12,351 nt of DNA from DAOTKC01 sp035449045 (GTDB lineage: Bacteria > Bacillota > Clostridia > Christensenellales > CAG-917): NCBI GenBank assembly GCA_035449045.1, contig DAOTKC010000041.1, positions 1 to 12,351 on the forward strand. The letters are read 5' to 3'. This document shows positions 1 through 5,997 of this stretch, one piece after another (the stretch's first letter is position 1; each line of letters starts with the position of its first letter). Made by a program: the position numbers and the translations under genes. The notes beneath the pieces are model-generated. The model was not told the DNA's origin and made no database searches. It saw only the letters and a program-made list of their open reading frames with translations.

Positions 1-397
1 TATGGTCATCAACATAGGCGAGCTCAAAGCGGGGAACCTCTCATATGTCGAGGACGAAATCAGGCGACTTAAGAAAATCGCGTCCGACCGAATTTTGAAG
101 GTCATCATCGAAACCTGCCTCCTCACCGAGGAGGAAAAGGTTATAATGTGCAAAATCGTGAGCGCGGCGGGAGCGGATTTCATCAAGACCTCGACCGGCT
201 TTTCCAAATCGGGCGCGACGCGCGAGGATATAGCCCTCTTTAAGGCCAATATCGCCGAGGGCGTCAAGATGAAGGCGGCGGGCGGAATCAGGACGCTTGC
301 CGACGCCGAGGACTATCTGAATTTAGGTTGCGAGCGCCTCGGCACCAGCGCCATAGTGAAAATTGTCAAGCAAGAAAGCGGCGAAACCACCTATTGA
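1..397 (+). CDS. deoC: Deoxyribose-phosphate aldolase, C-terminal part (cut by window start)
   Basis: Class I aldolase that cleaves 2-deoxy-D-ribose 5-phosphate to acetaldehyde and glyceraldehyde 3-phosphate, the last step of deoxyribonucleoside breakdown in the cytoplasm. The visible 131 residues cover the last half or more of the TIM barrel. Numbering from the Met at base 2, the Schiff-base lysine motif DFIKTSTGF is at 59-67 (Lys62), and the proton-relay lysine is in KAAGGIRT (Lys91), both as in E. coli and Bacillus DeoC. The first visible Met is internal (families read D-M-V-I-N-I-G here), so the real start lies upstream of the window. The TGA at 395-397 is followed after 4 bases by the next start codon, so the two genes are probably co-transcribed and translationally coupled. 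Identification is firm. Confidence 0.95.
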   Translation, partial: MVINIGELKAGNLSYVEDEIRRLKKIASDRILKVIIETCLLTEEEKVIMCKIVSAAGADFIKTSTGFSKSGATREDIALFKANIAEGVKMKAAGGIRTLADAEDYLNLGCERLGTSAIVKIVKQESGETTY

Positions 398-401
398 GCC
401 T

Positions 402-1625
402 ATGAAAACGTTGGTGTTTTCTCCGCAGTATAACGAGGAAGAGAGAAAGTCCGGCCTCAGGCTTGTAAATTTTTTGAGCGCGGCGGGACTTCACGCACAT
501 TGCTCTTTTTTAGATGCCCGAATCGCCGAAGGGATTAACGCGGCCGCCATTCATCCTTACGACATACCGCTTTTGGCGCGGCTATCTCTGGCACTCGACA
601 TACATAACATTTTAAACTCGGATTGCGTCGTCGGGATTCTTGACGGCAAAGACGAGGGCGTGCTCGTCAAGCTCGGCATTGCCTATATTTTAGGAATTTC
701 GGTTTACCTTTTTAAAAACGACGTCAGAGCCACCTTTGCCGCCGGCGAAAATTCCATGGTTTTGGGACTTTCGCCACGGAAGCCTTTTTCCGACGCAAAA
801 AAACTGAAAGACGCGCTGATTAAACGGCGCGGCGAAAAATGCAAGCCTGCCGAGCGCCTTTCCGCAGTAATTGAGGATTTGGCGAAGTTGGGCGGCGAAG
901 TGAAAAAACACTTAAACGCCGGACTTGCCGCGCTTGCCGAGCGGTTTAGGGAATCTCCCGCGCTCGCCCGCTTTAAGGCGGCCGAAACGGGCGAACTAGC
1001 GGCGTTCGGAGGCGGCCGCGTCTATTGCTCGGGTCCGCTGTTCAGCCCCTGCGAGCACCGTGAAATGCAGAAAATCGCCAATATATTCGAGGCAGAGGGC
1101 GTTTTTGCCTATCTTCCTCAACGGGACGGCGCCGAGCCCTTTATCATAGGCTCGATGGCAGGACCTCTCGCGGGCTCTCTCCTTGTCAAGCCGTTTTTAC
1201 GAAAAATCCACGACGTCATTTTTTGCGTCGACGTCAAAGAGCTTCTTTCAAGCGATTATTTTATTTGCAATCTCAACGGCCGCTTCTACGACGAGGGCGC
1301 CATGGTCGAGGCGGGCATGGCATTCGCCGCCGGCAAGCCCATCGCGCTTTATTTGAACGATTTAAGAGGCGTCTTTATAGGCGGCGTCCACACCGTGCTC
1401 GCCGCTCTATCGCCTCTTCCGCCCGCGCAAAACGCCGAAATGTTAACATTGTTTTCGGCTCGCGCCGCCGCGGCCTACGACGGAAAGGACAGCGGCTTTG
1501 AAGCGGAGGGCATGGCGGCAGCGGCCGCCCAAAGAGGCGCAAAGTATTTAAAACTATTATCAAGTCTTAAAAAGCCCGAAAACAAAATGCTCGGATGGCT
1601 GGAGGGTTGCGATGAAAAAGAGTAA
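402..1625 (+). CDS. Two-domain nucleoside 2-deoxyribosyltransferase-like protein
   Basis: Contains two nucleoside 2-deoxyribosyltransferase-fold domains in a 407-residue chain; typical family members have one domain of about 150 residues. Numbering is from ATG 402. The N-terminal domain spans roughly 1-125 (SDCVVGILDGKDEG at 73-86). The C-terminal domain spans roughly 206-340, with VYCSGPLFS at 207-215 and a NLNGRFYDEGAMVEAG block at 290-305. In the C-terminal domain Glu303 sits where the family's catalytic nucleophile lies (Glu98 of the Lactobacillus leichmannii enzyme). The matching N-terminal position is Lys90, so that half is probably not catalytic. The family transfers or hydrolyses 2-deoxyribose from nucleosides or nucleotides. 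An in-frame TTG at 363 would overlap deoC by 35 bases; ATG 402 is preferred because it sits 4 bases after the deoC stop, although no strong ribosome-binding site is visible. It overlaps the kinase gene by 14 bases. Substrate is unknown. Confidence 0.82.
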   Translation: MKTLVFSPQYNEEERKSGLRLVNFLSAAGLHAHCSFLDARIAEGINAAAIHPYDIPLLARLSLALDIHNILNSDCVVGILDGKDEGVLVKLGIAYILGISVYLFKNDVRATFAAGENSMVLGLSPRKPFSDAKKLKDALIKRRGEKCKPAERLSAVIEDLAKLGGEVKKHLNAGLAALAERFRESPALARFKAAETGELAAFGGGRVYCSGPLFSPCEHREMQKIANIFEAEGVFAYLPQRDGAEPFIIGSMAGPLAGSLLVKPFLRKIHDVIFCVDVKELLSSDYFICNLNGRFYDEGAMVEAGMAFAAGKPIALYLNDLRGVFIGGVHTVLAALSPLPPAQNAEMLTLFSARAAAAYDGKDSGFEAEGMAAAAAQRGAKYLKLLSSLKKPENKMLGWLEGCDEKE

Positions 1626-2550
1626 GATTGCGGTGATGGGCAGCTTTGTGGTGGATTTAATGATGCGCGCCAAAAGTTTTCCCGCGCCGGGGGAAACTGT
1701 CAAGGGCACAAGTTTTATGATCGGTGCGGGCGGCAAAGGATCCAATCAAGGCGTGGCGGCCGCGAAATCGGGCGCCGACATCGTGATGATTACCAAAATC
1801 GGCGACGACGCCTTCGGCGAAATCGCCTTGGCTTCCTTCCGCTCGGCGGGGATTGGGACGCGCTTTGTGTTCTTAGATGACAAAAATCCGACGGGCGCCG
1901 CCTTAATCATGGTCGACGAGAATTCGGGGCAAAATCAAATTATCGTCACAATCGGCGCCTCGGGCAACATAACGGAAGCCGACATCGAAACGGCGCGAGG
2001 GGAGATTGAAGGCGCGGCGGTGTTTTTGACGCAACTCGAAACCAATCTCGACGCCGTGGAAAAAGCGGTTGCGATAGCGGCGGCCGCGGGCGTTACCGTC
2101 ATTTTGAACCCCGCTCCCGCCGACCGCATTTCCGACGACCTTTATCAAAAGATTGATATCTTTACGCCCAACGAAAGCGAGGCTGAACTTCTCTCGGGCA
2201 TCAAGGTAGAAGATGAGGACGGCGCGCGTTCGGCAGCCGAGTTTTTCCTTAAAAAAGGCGTTAAAAGCTGCGTCATAACGATGGGCAAGAAGGGCGCGTT
2301 TTTTGCCGATAGAAACAAAAGCCGTCTTTTCCCGTCTTTTAAGGTCAAGGCAATCGATACAACCGGCGCGGGCGACGCCTTCAACGGCGGGCTTGCGGCG
2401 GCGTTCGGCGAGGGCAAAAGCATCGAGGACAGCATAATTTTTGCGAGCGCGGTAGCCGCCCTCAGCGTCACCAAGACGGGCACGGCGAAAGCCATGCCCG
2501 ACCGCGCCGAAACCGAGGCCTTTTTGGCTTCAAACAAATTGTTAAAATGA
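1612..2550 (+). CDS. rbsK: Ribokinase-family (PfkB) sugar kinase, ribokinase or deoxyribokinase
   Basis: ATP-dependent kinase that phosphorylates the 5-hydroxyl of ribose, or possibly 2-deoxyribose given the neighbours. At 312 residues it has normal ribokinase length. Visible motifs: Asp15 in GSFVVDL (sugar-binding Asp), the first PfkB signature GAGGKGSNQG at 38-47, NPAPA at 166-170, TPNESE at 185-190, and the second signature DTTGAGDAFNGG at 249-260, with catalytic base Asp255 and the anion-hole GAGD at 252-255. The ATG follows a GGAGGG ribosome-binding site at 1601-1606 with 5-base spacing and lies inside the end of the upstream gene (14-base overlap), so translation is coupled. The position directly after deoC and a deoxyribosyltransferase favours a role supplying deoxyribose 5-phosphate to DeoC. 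Sequence alone does not separate ribokinase from deoxyribokinase, so the symbol is a family-level label. Confidence 0.9.
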   Translation: MKKSKIAVMGSFVVDLMMRAKSFPAPGETVKGTSFMIGAGGKGSNQGVAAAKSGADIVMITKIGDDAFGEIALASFRSAGIGTRFVFLDDKNPTGAALIMVDENSGQNQIIVTIGASGNITEADIETARGEIEGAAVFLTQLETNLDAVEKAVAIAAAAGVTVILNPAPADRISDDLYQKIDIFTPNESEAELLSGIKVEDEDGARSAAEFFLKKGVKSCVITMGKKGAFFADRNKSRLFPSFKVKAIDTTGAGDAFNGGLAAAFGEGKSIEDSIIFASAVAALSVTKTGTAKAMPDRAETEAFLASNKLLK

Positions 2551-2654
2551 ATGAAGAAAACGCCCGATATAGGGTGCCAAGGAAACTGTTGCATTTTCGG
2601 ATTCGCTCGTTTGCAAATTAATAATAAATAGGAATTAATAATCGGAGGAAAAAA

Positions 2655-2891
2655 ATGCCGCATATCTCGCTCAAAATGTTAAAAGGACGCTCGGAGGAGC
2701 AAAAGCGCCGCGCCGCAGAGGCCTTGACCGAAGCGCTCAAAGCGTCGCTGGGAGTTTCCGAACAACACATCTCGGTTACCGTCGAGGACTACACCGCCGA
2801 AGAATGGCAGGATGTTTTCAAAGAGGAAATAACCGACAAAACCGATAAGCTCTACCTTCGCCCCCGCTACGACCCCAAAGACCTGTTGTAA
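2655..2891 (+). CDS. Small 4-oxalocrotonate tautomerase-family protein (PptA-like)
   Basis: A 78-residue protein of the tautomerase superfamily. After removal of Met, Pro at the N-terminus (MPHISLKM) is the general base of the family for keto-enol tautomerisation. Length and the C-terminal half (HISVTVEDYTAEEW near 37-50, ending in a PRYDP segment) resemble E. coli PptA/YdcE more than the 62-residue 4-oxalocrotonate tautomerases. The natural substrate of this subgroup is not known. The start is set by a strong CGGAGG at 2643-2648 with 6-base spacing. It lies 104 bases after the kinase gene, so it may share readthrough from that operon or have its own promoter; no convincing promoter is visible. 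A hairpin terminator follows about 50 bases downstream. Confidence 0.88.
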   Translation: MPHISLKMLKGRSEEQKRRAAEALTEALKASLGVSEQHISVTVEDYTAEEWQDVFKEEITDKTDKLYLRPRYDPKDLL

Positions 2892-2943
2892 ACTTAGATA
2901 TCCAATAATTTTGCTGCGAAAAAATATTAAATTCATAAATAAA

Positions 2944-2976
2944 AAACTATCCGAACCCGTGAGCTTCGGATAGTTT
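2944..2976. terminator. Bidirectional intrinsic terminator between convergent genes
   Basis: Perfect 12-bp inverted repeat, AAACTATCCGAA at 2944-2955 and TTCGGATAGTTT at 2965-2976, with a 9-base loop. It is T-rich after the stem on both strands. It serves the tautomerase gene from the left and the VOC gene from the right. Confidence 0.85.
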
Positions 2977-3012
2977 ATTTATATAAAAATTATTCACCTC
3001 GATAAATCGGTG

Positions 3013-3414
3013 CTATCTTTCAAAAGGCTTGTTGAATGAGCCTATTTCAATCAAGTTTCCTTCGGGGTCTGAAATATAGCACGTTCTTTGCCCCCAAGGT
3101 TCGGTTGTCGGCTCCAACACCGGGGTCGCGCCTAAAGCTACTACTTTCTTATATGTATCGTCAACTTCTTTGAACGTATCGACGTATAATACTATCTCGT
3201 AATGGCCGTTAAGCCCTTTTATATATTCATACTTTCTGCTTGTCATTTTTTCAAAATCCCTTCTTCCGTAAAGCATAAATAAGGTGCCGTCTTTTACAAG
3301 ATATACGTTAACGGCATTTTCGTCTTCTTTAATTTCAAAGCCGAGAACGTCCCGATAAAATCGAATCATTTTTGCCATATCTTCAACAAATATCCCGACA
3401 CCGTCCAGTCTCAT
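3013..3414 (-). CDS. VOC superfamily (glyoxalase/bleomycin-resistance fold) protein
   Basis: A 133-residue single-chain vicinal-oxygen-chelate protein with two beta-alpha-beta-beta-beta modules. The N-terminal module reads DGVGIFVEDMAKMIRFYRDVLGFEI (residues 4-28); the second starts near GHYEIVLYVDTFKEVDDTYKKVVALGA. The C-terminal YISDPEGNLIEIGSF carries the usual metal-ligand Glu (LIEIG). The first-strand His found in many glyoxalases is Gly here, so glyoxalase I activity is unlikely. The family includes dioxygenases, epimerases and drug-binding resistance proteins, and the substrate cannot be read from sequence. GAGGTG lies about 6 bases upstream of ATG 3414. The gene looks more A+T-rich by eye than the deoC-rbsK block (not computed). 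Confidence 0.88.
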   Translation of the reverse strand: MRLDGVGIFVEDMAKMIRFYRDVLGFEIKEDENAVNVYLVKDGTLFMLYGRRDFEKMTSRKYEYIKGLNGHYEIVLYVDTFKEVDDTYKKVVALGATPVLEPTTEPWGQRTCYISDPEGNLIEIGSFNKPFER

Positions 3415-3493
3415 ATTTTCACCTCGTCAATTATTACTTTTTTATTCTGAGGGTTTTGTTTAACGGCATAGTTTACTTAACGAAAAAACACAA

Positions 3494-4006
3494 CTATGAA
3501 GGCAAGCAGGATATTATCAAAGAAGCGATTGATAAAATTGGCGACAGTATAATTGCTTGCGGCAGCCACACGGTATCTTTAAAGCCGACTTTTTGCCAAA
3601 ACCCGACAGCTCTATCCGCCGTCAGCTGCGCGTATTTCGCTCCGCGCATATTTTCGACGGCTTCTATCATTTCATAAAACATTTTCCCGTAGCCGCATCC
3701 CCTGAAAGTCGGTTCGATGCAAAACTCCAGAATGAACAATTCCCCGTCGCTTTCCCTATTCTCAAACGCGTAATTCACATACAGAGCAAAACCGAGCAAA
3801 TCGGCGCCGTCAACCAACTTCACGGCGCGAACAAGCGTTTTGCTTTCGGCAGGATTCATTAAACTCTCTATTTCGCGGCGGTATTCATCGGATAGAAAAT
3901 ATTCAAGGGATTCCTCATCAAGCCCGGCGCAATCCTCCTTGAAATATCCGTGTAATCTTTCGAAAAGATTGTCGTATTCGGCGGGGGTATACTCCACTAA
4001 TTTCAT
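3494..4006 (-). CDS. GNAT-family N-acetyltransferase with atypical C-terminus
   Basis: A 170-residue predicted acetyl-CoA-dependent acyltransferase. The core motif A is FCIEPTFRGCGYGKMFYEMIE, where RGCGYG matches the acetyl-CoA pyrophosphate loop (Q/RxxGxG/A); motif B includes QLTADRAVGFWQKVGF, the usual fold-closing segment. The open frame extends upstream to 4162, but ATG 4006 is preferred because GGAG lies 5 bases before it and the protein reads MKLVEYTPAEYDNLFERL from there, while the longer form would run into the next gene. After GFKDT the last 25 or so residues (VWLPQAIILSP onward) are hydrophobic and unlike a normal GNAT end, so the 3' end may be altered (see findings). Substrate unknown. 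Confidence 0.8.
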   Translation of the reverse strand: MKLVEYTPAEYDNLFERLHGYFKEDCAGLDEESLEYFLSDEYRREIESLMNPAESKTLVRAVKLVDGADLLGFALYVNYAFENRESDGELFILEFCIEPTFRGCGYGKMFYEMIEAVENMRGAKYAQLTADRAVGFWQKVGFKDTVWLPQAIILSPILSIASLIISCLPS

Positions 4007-4040
4007 AAATTCTCCATATGTTAGGCGACTATTATTCAAA

Positions 4041-4068
4041 CGCCCGAGACACGAAAAAGGGCACCCCG
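4041..4068. repeat. Possible degenerate fragment of the 5.6-5.9 kb repeat
   Basis: The segment CCGAGACACGAAAAAGGGCAC resembles the 3' part of the two repeats near 5619-5859 (CCGAGACATGAAAAAAGGGCGC), differing by two substitutions and one A in the run. It lies between the transporter and the acetyltransferase genes. On the minus strand it gives a very short G/C stem followed by TTTTT, which might weakly terminate the transporter mRNA. The match is short and could be chance. Confidence 0.35.
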
Positions 4069-4100
4069 CAAAACAGATGCGCACTGCTGTCGGTTTCGGA

Positions 4101-5447
4101 CTATTCTTCCACTTGATTCTCAGCGATAACAACCCTTTCCTTCTTATCATGCAAATAGGCAAACAGCAAGGGTATAAACGTCAGCACCGCGACCGCGGCG
4201 GCAATATAGAATATCTCTTTGGAGGGAGTAAAGCCGGGAACGCCCACTCCGTCATAATACAGCGTGATCGCCTGCCCGAGATTTTCTATTACGGGATTCG
4301 CGATAGCCGGTCCCAATACCATGGGGATGCAAACGTAGAAAAATAGCCTCACGCCTTCGAGCTGTCCTCTCTGTTCTTCGGGATAGAGGTTCTTGCACCA
4401 CATCATCAGCGACTGATAAATGACCATATACCCTCCCCCGACAAATATGATGGCGATGACTATCACAAACTTATTGATAAAGTCCCCGCTGCCCACGAAC
4501 TCGGACAAAACCATTATAAACAGACCTATAATGTTGCCGATTAAGGCAATTCCCACCACGGGAACATACTTTTTCTTATTGATAAACCTGCCCGCAATCA
4601 GCGTAAACGGAATGGCGATTATCAAGCCGATTCCCAGGAGGAGCCCCGAAATCCCCTCATCATACCCTCTCGTATAGATAAAATAGTTCATAAGATGAGG
4701 GAAATACACGTTGAAGCTTATGAAGAACATCGCGAAAATAAAGAGAACCAAAAGCAGCATCTTGTTCTTGGCGAGCAACTTAAAGTTAAACGCCTGACCG
4801 AACTGGTGGAAATAACCTTTGGGGTCTACGCTGGGTTTAAGGTCGGGCGAATCTTTTAAGGCAAACGCCGAGTACACTCCGATCAAGCTGACGAACGCTC
4901 CCATTATAACAAAGAAGGCGAAGTAACCCAGGGCGGTAATGATTATTCCCCCGATAAGCGAGCCCACAATGGTGGCGATAACCGGTTGCACGGCAACGAC
5001 GGCTCCGAGGCCCCCTCTGTTGTTTTCGTTGGATATATCGGTAGTCCAGGGATTAAACCCGGCGTCATTACCGAGTGATCCGAAAAACGACATAATGGCG
5101 TCGGCGATAACCACCATAGAAGCGAGAACCATTATATTGCTTTTGGGCAGAAACTCTATCGCCCCGAATACGATGGTAAACACACCCCACAGTATGTATC
5201 CGACAACGATAAAGGGTTTTCTTTTCCCCAGTCTGTCCGAACCGGTTCCCGATATGAACGTTGACAAGGTGGTAACAATGGCGCTGACCGCGACCATCCA
5301 GGTAATAATGCCGGGGTCGGGCGCGACCTTGGCATAGACGAAGGTGTTGAACCACTGGTTTTCAATGTTCCAGCACAATTGCCCGGCAAGCCCCGCTATC
5401 CATATTATCACCCAGTTTCTCGCGCTGATTTTATTGATTTTTTCCAT
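4101..5447 (-). CDS. MFS transporter, 12 predicted membrane helices
   Basis: A 448-residue integral membrane protein of the major facilitator superfamily. The loop between helices 2 and 3 carries GSDRLGKRKPF (about residues 69-79), the MFS motif A form seen in sugar/cation symporters of the GPH and related groups. Long hydrophobic stretches are spread evenly, split by a charged central loop (SPDLKPSVDPKGYFHQFGQAF), giving the expected 6+6 arrangement. The tail HDKKERVVIAENQVEE is cytoplasmic. A TTG 12 bases further upstream (5459) is possible, but ATG 5447 has GAGG at the right distance and is preferred. The transported compound is unknown; a sugar or glycoside is a reasonable guess from motif A. 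The genes on either side give no clear clue. Confidence 0.85.
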   Translation of the reverse strand: MEKINKISARNWVIIWIAGLAGQLCWNIENQWFNTFVYAKVAPDPGIITWMVAVSAIVTTLSTFISGTGSDRLGKRKPFIVVGYILWGVFTIVFGAIEFLPKSNIMVLASMVVIADAIMSFFGSLGNDAGFNPWTTDISNENNRGGLGAVVAVQPVIATIVGSLIGGIIITALGYFAFFVIMGAFVSLIGVYSAFALKDSPDLKPSVDPKGYFHQFGQAFNFKLLAKNKMLLLVLFIFAMFFISFNVYFPHLMNYFIYTRGYDEGISGLLLGIGLIIAIPFTLIAGRFINKKKYVPVVGIALIGNIIGLFIMVLSEFVGSGDFINKFVIVIAIIFVGGGYMVIYQSLMMWCKNLYPEEQRGQLEGVRLFFYVCIPMVLGPAIANPVIENLGQAITLYYDGVGVPGFTPSKEIFYIAAAVAVLTFIPLLFAYLHDKKERVVIAENQVEE

Positions 5448-5475
5448 GACAAACCTCAAGCGATATATTATGTCA

Positions 5476-5481
5476 ATTATA
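5476..5481 (-). promoter_or_regulatory. Possible -10 box for the MFS gene
   Basis: A perfect TATAAT reads on the minus strand about 29 bases upstream of ATG 5447. No good -35 hexamer lies at 16-18 bases, and the surroundings are very A+T-rich, so chance occurrence is quite possible. Confidence 0.3.
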
Positions 5482-5618
5482 CAACTGAAAATATTTATAA
5501 TCTATAATTTTCTCCACTATTGCAAAAAAATAGGCGGAAATTCGCAAAAATCAGCGAAAAAGCTGTCGTTGTTAAATTCTTTTATTATCTATAAAATCAA
5601 CACTTGAAAAACTTGAAA
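5482..5618. other. A+T-rich gene-free spacer
   Basis: This is the left part of a 422-base gene-free stretch between the MFS gene and tRNA-Ala. No coding frame with a ribosome-binding site was found on either strand. The sequence is A+T-rich, with a tandem CTTGAAAAA at 5602-5619 just before the first long repeat. The rest of the stretch is occupied by two direct repeats described separately. Confidence 0.6.
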
Positions 5619-5720
5619 AAGGGTTGCGGATAGCGTCGTTTTGAGTGCGAGGCAAGGGCGCGTATACAGGATATGCGTAACCGCCGCCGAGACATGAAAA
5701 AAGGGCGCTGGATACGCCCT
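5619..5720. repeat. Direct repeat copy 1 (~100 bp)
   Basis: First of two near-identical units, starting AAGGGTTGCGGATAGCG and ending GGATACGCCCT. It differs from copy 2 by four substitutions and one 2-base indel over about 100 positions. Internally it has a CGTATA..TATGCG hairpin (5661-5677), and on the minus strand an AGGGCG..CGCCCT stem (5702-5720) followed by a T run. The unit ends are imperfect inverted copies of each other, as in miniature non-coding elements. No long open frame with a ribosome-binding site. Confidence 0.88.
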
Positions 5721-5745
5721 ACACCGAAGATTTGAAATGAAATCC

Positions 5746-5763
5746 CCAAAATAGGCAGAAGGG
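5746..5763. repeat. Left arm of perfect 18-bp inverted repeat around copy 2
   Basis: CCAAAATAGGCAGAAGGG here is the exact reverse complement of 5855-5872. The two arms bracket repeat copy 2. Its outer bases CCA mirror the TGG that encodes the tRNA CCA end on the other arm. Confidence 0.9.
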
Positions 5764-5859
5764 TTGTAGATAGCGTCGTTTTGAGTGCGAGGCAAGGGCG
5801 CGTATACAGGATATACGTAACCGCCGCCGAGATGAAAAAAGGGCGCTAGATACGCCCTT
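5759..5859. repeat. Direct repeat copy 2 (~100 bp)
   Basis: Second unit, starting AAGGGTTGTAGATAGCG and ending CGCTAGATACGCCCTT; the reverse complement of the start, CGCTATCTACAACCCTT, aligns with the end with a few mismatches. Contains CGTATA CAGGA TATACG, a 6-bp hairpin at 5801-5817. Its right end doubles as the tRNA terminator. Separated from copy 1 by about 38 bases. Confidence 0.88.
5835..5859 (-). terminator. Intrinsic terminator of tRNA-Ala
   Basis: On the minus strand AAGGGCG, a 7-base loop and CGCCCTT form a 7-bp stem followed by further T residues. It begins about 11 bases after the tRNA 3' end, the usual place for a single-tRNA terminator, and is part of repeat copy 2. Confidence 0.75.
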
Positions 5860-5872
5860 CTGCCTATTTTGG
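5855..5872. repeat. Right arm of perfect 18-bp inverted repeat
   Basis: CCCTTCTGCCTATTTTGG is the reverse complement of 5746-5763. Its last three bases are the template of the tRNA CCA end, so the repeat boundary meets the tRNA gene exactly. Confidence 0.9.
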
Positions 5873-5945
5873 TGGAGATAAGCGGGTTCGAACCGCTGAC
5901 CTCTTGAATGCCATTCAAGCGCTCTACCAACTGAGCTATACCCCC
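5870..5945 (-). tRNA. tRNA-Ala, anticodon GGC
   Basis: A 76-base cloverleaf with encoded CCA. On the minus strand: acceptor GGGGGTA pairing with TATCTCC, including the G3:U70 pair that marks alanine tRNAs; D arm GCTC/GAGC; anticodon stem CTTGA/TCAAG around loop ATGGCAT (anticodon GGC, reading GCC and GCU); variable loop AGGTC; T arm AGCGG TTCGAAC CCGCT; discriminator A73. All stems pair. Adenine-thymine-rich promoter sequence lies immediately upstream and a terminator hairpin immediately downstream, so it appears to be a single-gene transcription unit. Confidence 0.97.
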
Positions 5946-5956
5946 GAGGCTTTCAA

Positions 5957-5985
5957 ATTATATAATATTTTTTTTTGTTTGACAA
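5957..5985 (-). promoter_or_regulatory. Promoter of tRNA-Ala
   Basis: On the minus strand TTGTCA (5985-5980), a 17-base spacer and a perfect TATAAT (5962-5957). The predicted transcription start is a few bases before the mature tRNA 5' end at 5945. Near-consensus, as expected for a stable RNA gene. Confidence 0.85.
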
Positions 5986-5997
5986 GTATTTTAAAGA

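Noticed and set aside
363..401. TTG 363 as start of the deoxyribosyltransferase-like gene
   Set aside because: It adds 13 residues (SSKKAAKPPIEP) unlike the family start and overlaps deoC by 35 bases; ATG 402 begins right at the first beta strand.
2547..2631. Two overlapping micro-ORFs of 24 and 26 codons after the kinase gene
   Set aside because: No ribosome-binding site and no recognisable sequence; not enough to call a gene.
2145..2663. 172-codon minus-strand frame opposite the ribokinase gene
   Set aside because: Shadow of the kinase reading frame; all kinase motifs are on the plus strand.
4007..4162. 52-residue N-terminal extension of the minus-strand GNAT frame
   Set aside because: It runs into the transporter gene, lacks a ribosome-binding site and has no GNAT-like content; ATG 4006 has GGAG at the right distance.
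5619..5859. CRISPR array
   Set aside because: Only two units of about 100 bp with internal hairpins and one short spacer; no cas gene nearby. Not the size or layout of a CRISPR array.
5589..5930. 113-codon minus-strand open frame through the repeats and tRNA-Ala
   Set aside because: Its first 20 codons are the translated tRNA and the rest is the two non-coding repeats; no ribosome-binding site. Spurious.
5870..5945. Genomic island integrated at tRNA-Ala
   Set aside because: No integrase and no direct copy of the tRNA 3' end at a distance; the only copy of the tRNA end is the nearby inverted one.
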